Part shown: positions 58,555 through 64,000 of the stretch, in pieces | How positions within the stretch are numbered: the stretch's first letter is position 1 | How the letters are laid out: the number at the start of each line of letters is the position of its first letter | Source of the DNA: Smittia aterrima | Lineage: Eukaryota; Arthropoda; Insecta; Diptera; Chironomidae | DNA length: 64,000 nt | NCBI GenBank assembly: GCA_033063855.1 | Contig: CP093829.1 | Coordinates: 24,645,537 to 24,709,536 of the forward strand | Reading direction: 5' to 3' | Made by a program: the position numbers and the translations under genes | Notes under the pieces: generated by a model | The model's database searches: none | Told to the model about the DNA's origin: nothing | What the model saw: the letters and a program-made list of their open reading frames with translations, nothing else

Positions 58555-60076
58555 TGTTCTTGCGTCGAAGGTGAGCAATTTATTTTTTTATTGAAATTTC
58601 GACCTTTCATTGCTAAATTGAATGTTCCACTTTATTCGCAGATCACTGGCTGTCGAAAGAACGATTCAACTGTGTTTTTTATTACTTCATAGAACAAAAG
58701 AAAATTCAAGATTATTTCCCCATTCAAGGAGGAAAAAGAATGAGAGCATAAGAACGTTTGTTAGACATTATCCCTGCTCGCTCGCGCTCCTCTTTGAAAA
58801 CTAATGCTAAAACTGAAAATTTATATAAATTCGTTCAATTCTTTAATTTTGCCGAATTGAAGCATGCTAATCAAGCGATTGTTGAAGCAGGTTTCGACTC
58901 GACGCTGGTCTTACAATATCAAAACAGCTTTTATATTAAAATGAATATAAAAAGTGGTAGAGAAAAGTTATTATTCTTATTATTATTACGTGAAGAAGAA
59001 GGAGAAAGAAAAAAACATTTGCATATAAAAAATATTATGATTATTCGTCCTTGAAATTAAGTGGCAAGTTATAAAACATAATTCAATGAAATCAATTGTT
59101 CTTTCAAAGAAAAAAAAAATGTATAAACAGATGTTAGCTTGTAATGTTGGGTGATGATAACTAACTTGGATTTCATTTTCGCACTGACGATTGAAGAATG
59201 AAATTAAGAAACAGCAACACTACCTAACAATATAAGATTCATCATTATCTACGTCCACACAAGCTCCTCAGCAATTTACCTTCTTCGTTTGCATCTTCTC
59301 CATGTTCAAATTCAAAATGTTGCAAGATTTTAGTTTCATAAGAAGCATTTAGTTATTATCGCGATTGTGGAAGCTTAAATGACGTAAACAATTTCTTGCT
59401 CCTTTTGCTATCACACAGGAGGAGCTTCATCTTTTCATTTCTTGTAAATTGAGTTATTCAAAACATTTACTAATCTGAATAAAACGGCTTGCTGAAATAA
59501 ATTGATAACAACATTCCAAAAGATAAATGTTTTTGGATCAACTGAAGAAAGCGAAAACAATAAATTCACCCGAGTCGATTGAAAATATTTTGAAAACGTG
59601 ATGACGTTCACGTTGTTTCTTAAATTTGGTTTTGGATGAAATCTTATCTTTCTCTAAATACAAAAATGGATGTAAAAAAAAAGAATCAAAACTTTGCGAC
59701 TGCGAAGGATGCGTCAAGAGGTTATTATGAGTTACAGCTGTAGGATTGATTGCGACTCTTGAAATAAAAGGAAAATTATTAAACAGAAAAGTTTTTTAAA
59801 ATTCAAATTATCTTTCAGACATTCAAGGTTTATTAGTTCGAAAGGATTGTGCAATAAGCTGAAGATTTATTTAAAATTCAAAGATATCTTCATGCAAAGC
59901 CATGCAAAGCAACAAGATAAATTTACATAAATTTTAATGGATTCGCTTCCGTAAGTGGAAACCGCACAAATTCAATTTCACATGATTAATCTCTTTCCTA
60001 TATTGCGATTAGCATCACAATTTTCTCTAAAGTAACAAACGTTGTCATTTATCTTCCTTACTATCTCAAACTCTAT

Positions 60077-60091
60077 CTCTCTCTCTCTCTT
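60077..60091 (+). repeat. (CT)n microsatellite
   Basis: Short uninterrupted CT dinucleotide run within a longer pyrimidine-rich stretch; intergenic. Confidence 0.8.
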
Positions 60092-63000
60092 TATCTTGTC
60101 GACCGCCTGCTCCACCCACGTGCAAAGCATTCAAAGGGAATGAAAAAACGGATATGCATGTGAGACTTGAATCTATTCAATTAGACGATATTTCACTCAC
60201 ATGAGAGAGCGAGAAGAGTGAACGGTGTAGTGTGAGGAAAGATAATTGTCACAAGTCCTGGTAGTAAGGAAGGAAGGATATGTAAGGAGGAGACGTGTAA
60301 TAAATTAAAAATGCATTAAAGGAAGTAGTTTCTGTGGTGCATGACAACCTTATGAAGAAAGCTTATACCATCTGCGTCGCCTAGCTTCCACTCGACGTAT
60401 GTTGAATTTCACAACTTATTTTGTTGATAAAGATGTTTCACATTATGATTAATGCTTCTCCGAGGTTTTTCGGCAGAAAGAGTTTATGCACGTAAGCACA
60501 TTCTCTAAGGAAACAATAGATTTGATTTTGAATGACGCAGAGATAAATCGAAATGACAAATTCCTTGCTTTTCAAGAGATAAGTGCGAATCGAAATCGTC
60601 GATTAAAGTTTCCAAATATGATTTTGTATTCTTCTGTTCAACAGATTTTCCACCACACGGCATTAGATCTCGATGGTATGCTTTTCAATTGAATGCTTAC
60701 GACGAGAGAGCTATGTGCGCTTGAAGTTAAATTGAGTTTTAAGCACTTCGAACAGTCGATGAAAAGAGTTAAATAAAGTGGAAAACCTCGCTCTCACTCA
60801 AACAGAAAACTTCTTCATTCTTTATCTATTCACATTTAGACGAGGAAAAGCATAATCATCAGTCTCGATTATGTTTATTTACCGAAGTTGGAGAACTTGG
60901 CGCTCTAGTTTTCCAATGAAAACTCTTCGATTAAAAACCCGAAGAAGAAAATCCTTCAGACAATAAATCAGAAGAGGAAAAAGTTTAAATATTTGGTGAG
61001 AGCTATTTTCACTTCAAACATTGAGGTCTTTGTTTTGATCTTCAACCATTTTGCAATGGGTAGAGACTAAAATCATGTGTTTGCTCAAAGTATCAACGAA
61101 AATGTGTACAAAATCCGCTCTCATCCTGTGGCTGTTCGCCGACTATTCATCCAGCACTAAAGCCTATGTATTGCCTGAAAATGGCTATAAATATATTGAT
61201 ACTTATAAATTAATACAGGCTTAGGCCCGACACATTCCACAAACTCCCTCGTCCGCCCTTCTCAGTCGCTTTCACTCAGTAAATGGCTGAAACATGCAAT
61301 TACGCTGATAATCCATCGAAAATCCTTTTTTGTTTCTCGCCCTGCCAACACTACCCGAGCCGGGGAATAACTACAAAGAACGTTACTCACGCTAACTCGA
61401 ACGAGAGAAGGTTGAAACGAAATTTACCGACAACTCGACATCACCCGACCGCTTTACTTTATCTTTAATCTCTCTCACATTAGAAGAGGAGAATGGAGGC
61501 GAGTTTTCCCGAAGAGATTTACAGCATCAATTGTTTTTTATTCTATTGAGTCATAGAGATCATATCACACACACATAGGTTAACGGGGAACGGGGGAAAA
61601 TGTAAATAAAATCCAAATAAATATTGGCAACAGCCGATGTGAGCAAGCTCAATTGAATGTTTAGTGTTTCGCAAAAGGCTTCAGATGCTTCATTAGAGAT
61701 TTTTTTAAATGGCAATTTTCACACACTCGATGAACACACAGTCAGACTCGATTGCCAATAAAAGAGATGATCTGACCTTTTTCGTGCTGAATTCCTTGCG
61801 GAAAAGGCTTCGATCGTGCATTTGCGGGGATAATGTTGATGCCCCACCAGATCTCTCTCTCGACTGTTTATTATTTTCGATGTTTTCACTCCCATCATCG
61901 CAAAAGCGAGTTTCGTATTGTTTGCTTGCGTTGATGTCAGGACAAGAGACAACGACACGAAGGGAGATGAAAAAGGCCAAACCATTTAGATTTCAAATTG
62001 GGATGGTTCGACTAAATACTTTCAAGGAGAGGAAAAGTGGCAACACAAATCGACTGAGGATGAAAACCCGAAAAACCGATTATCTCTATTGTTGGGAGAG
62101 ATTAGGATAAACTGTATCGATTGCCCTGCAGAAGCATAACCGCACGTTATGTTATCATCCAACTTTCTCTGCTTTTTTTAAGAGTCAAAAAGAAACCGAA
62201 GCCGCCTCATGAAATGTCAGAGAATATAAGGCAAACAATCAATCAAACAAACATGGCTCGGGTGATGGTTGTAAAATTGGCTTATCTGCTCGTATAATAT
62301 CAAAATCATTGAACTGGAACTGAATCCAATTTGCCAATTTTCATGGAGATATGTGTAGAATTTATGGCTCAAACACCTCTTCTGACTCCTTCGGCTCGAA
62401 CTTGCTTAGTAAAATTTATTCATCAGTCTTCTCTCTGCTCGCTTTTGAATATTTTACTTGTAGGAAAACCTGGAAGGAAATTTTTTGTCACAATGACAGA
62501 AAATTGTTTGCATTGAGACACGATGTTGAGCTTGTCAAACATGCTTTGTGTAGGGTGAGAAGCTCCGCATAATATAGATGGATGAAGTTTCCAGCATAAA
62601 CAATAAGCATCATAAGGAATGAGAGCGAGAGATGATCAAATTCATTTTCGTTGTTCAACATTTGCCATTTTGCCATATCATCATTAAACTTAGCTTTGTC
62701 GGTATCTCAAGAGACTCCTTTGCGAGTTATTCATTTGATGAGACATGGAAATCCCACATAACGAGAATGCAAAAGTGCATTCGATCAATTAGATCCTTTT
62801 ACGAATGACGCTATTATTCAAGTCTAGGCGGAAGATAAAGTTTTAACGATGTTAAGTTGTGCTTTAAAGAAAAAGGGAATTAGTTGGCGAAACTTTTCCG
62901 CTTAATAACGATTTCGAAAGTTTCCTTCTAATTAACGTCTTACACAGACGTTTTCCTCTTCTCTCTCTCTCATCGAGAAAACTTTCGGAAAGCGCACGAC

Positions 63001-63224
63001 TTGAAGTTTTACGCCCGACAAATCCTCAATCAAGTTTAAATTCAACAAGAAAATCACTACAAACTCTCTTCAATAATTCAACATGATTCAAAGGCAGGAA
63101 AATCAATTATTGAAGCAAAGTCAAAAGCGTTGTCTCATCCTCAAAACGAGCACAAGCAGCCTTTCTCACAATTTATGCCATAATCTCGAGACTTGTGTTT
63201 GAATGAGATTTGCTACACTTGCAG

Positions 63225-63917
63225 AAGTTTTTCATCCATCTAAGACGACAGACAGTAAAGCGGAAGCGACTTGAGGAGAAGGAGGGGAAAGTTGTTGATG
63301 TGATAAACTATTTAATTAGTGAAAGCATCTACAAAGTAAGTGTATTAATTTTCAAGTTTGCCTTCAGCCACTTTGCGTTAATATTTGTCTGAGTGACTCC
63401 TTAATAAGAATTTACTTGCACTTTCCACTTAAGTGTTGTTGAGCTGGCCTGTCCACTCCCTTTAATAACTTTTACCACACTTGTTGGTTGAGCATGTCGT
63501 GTCTCTCTCACGAGTGACGTTAGAGTGGCATTAAACGAATTCAAAGCTGATTTTGCTTGAAGCAACTTTTAATTAAATTGAAAACTATAATTCTCCCTCG
63601 CTTTTAGTCAAAAGACGAGTCATTTGGTGAAGCAATTCGTAATAGAAATAAAATCAAAATAAAACTTGTAATGAACGTACAAACACCAACACCTAAAGAA
63701 ATATTTTCAATTTCGATTAAAATAGCTTGAAACTCTCGCAACGATAGAGAACAAACTTTAACATGATAGTTTATTACTTCCCCGCCTATCGATTCACCGC
63801 TTCATTGTTCGCGATTTTAATTATACTTGTTCATTGCTGTAATTGCTGTTTTACAGTGGATTTTGGATTTGGGTTGCTCGCCGCAGTTTGATGAAGAAAA
63901 GTTTAATAAGATTCCAG
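63225..63917 (+). CDS. Two weak candidate exons of an unknown gene running off the right edge
   Basis: Exon 63225-63335 follows CTTGCAG and ends at GTAAGT (37 codons, includes EEKEGKVVDVINYLISES); exon 63857-63917 follows TTTTACAG and ends at GTAAGA (includes WILDLGCSPQFDEEKFNK). Both are open in one common frame, the join is phase 0, and both have good consensus sites. No homology is recognised, and the exons are short enough for this to be chance. Confidence 0.3.
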
Positions 63918-64000
63918 GTAAGAAAGCAATGAATTTCGATAAGAAATCTTAGAGCTTTTTTTTTGTAGAAGAAAATTTCTTCCAAATGAGCTTTCAGCTT

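Larger units (their letters stand above)
58642..64000. other. Rab5 3' UTR and 5 kb without a recognised gene
   Basis: The Rab5 3' UTR probably occupies the first part. The remainder is AT-rich with short frames only. A (CT)n microsatellite lies at about 60077-60091. Two weak candidate exons near the right edge are listed separately. It may be intergenic or a long intron of a gene continuing right. Confidence 0.5.

Noticed and set aside
1..64000. Search for CRISPR arrays, bacterial defence systems and intact transposons
   Set aside because: The window is eukaryotic nuclear DNA; no direct-repeat/spacer array, no transposase or reverse transcriptase motif and no paired terminal repeats were seen.

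Overview
The window is nuclear DNA of an insect, most likely a small-genome nematoceran fly such as a midge. The evidence is compact genes with many 55-80 base GT-AG introns, AT-rich spacers, and proteins that match dipteran families closely (a Tec kinase collinear with Drosophila Btk29A, capping protein beta, Rab5, SF3A3/noisette, DM9 proteins). The exact genus is inference. I see no bacterial operon, CRISPR array, tRNA, rRNA or intact transposon.

Left part (1-18.2 kb, minus strand). The window opens inside a SHIPPO/ODF3-like (CIMAP) gene whose last visible exon is a strongly homogenised 99-base coding tandem array running off the left edge. After a 4.5 kb spacer comes the whole Btk29A gene (14 coding exons, PH-TH-SH3-SH2-kinase, about 738 aa), including a 7 kb intron and one junction that lacks a GT donor.

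Middle part (19-30.5 kb). This is a dense block: two head-to-head DM9 (DUF3421) genes, a CENP-E-type kinesin-7 (about 1769 aa) with a threefold 107-residue stalk repeat, erlectin (ERLEC1) divergent from the kinesin, IFT43, and SF3A3 divergent from IFT43. The shared promoters carry recognisable candidate sites: a pair of UPR-element-like motifs in front of erlectin and an X-box-like (RFX) motif in front of IFT43.

Right-centre (30.9-43.5 kb, plus). A TOGARAM/Crescerin-type TOG-array gene (about 1841 aa) is interrupted by a 4 kb intron holding two antisense, single-exon, cysteine-rich secreted paralogues. A downstream alternative first exon would make a short isoform with a Cys/Arg-rich N terminus and only the last TOG domain.

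Right part (43.9-64 kb). A TLC-domain membrane protein, capping protein beta (start codon alone in its own coding exon), a RanBP2-type zinc finger/RGG/acidic-WDD protein, an unrecognised basic protein with a recurring short motif, 5-oxoprolinase (about 1291 aa), and Rab5 (with an intron in its 3' UTR). The last 5.4 kb has no recognisable gene, only two weak candidate exons near the right edge.

Most genes are unrelated housekeeping loci. The one functional theme is the cilium or sperm axoneme: the SHIPPO protein, IFT43 and TOGARAM all lie within 44 kb, but with unrelated genes between them. All gene models were built by eye from reading frames and splice sites; exon edges are usually supported by matching intron phase.
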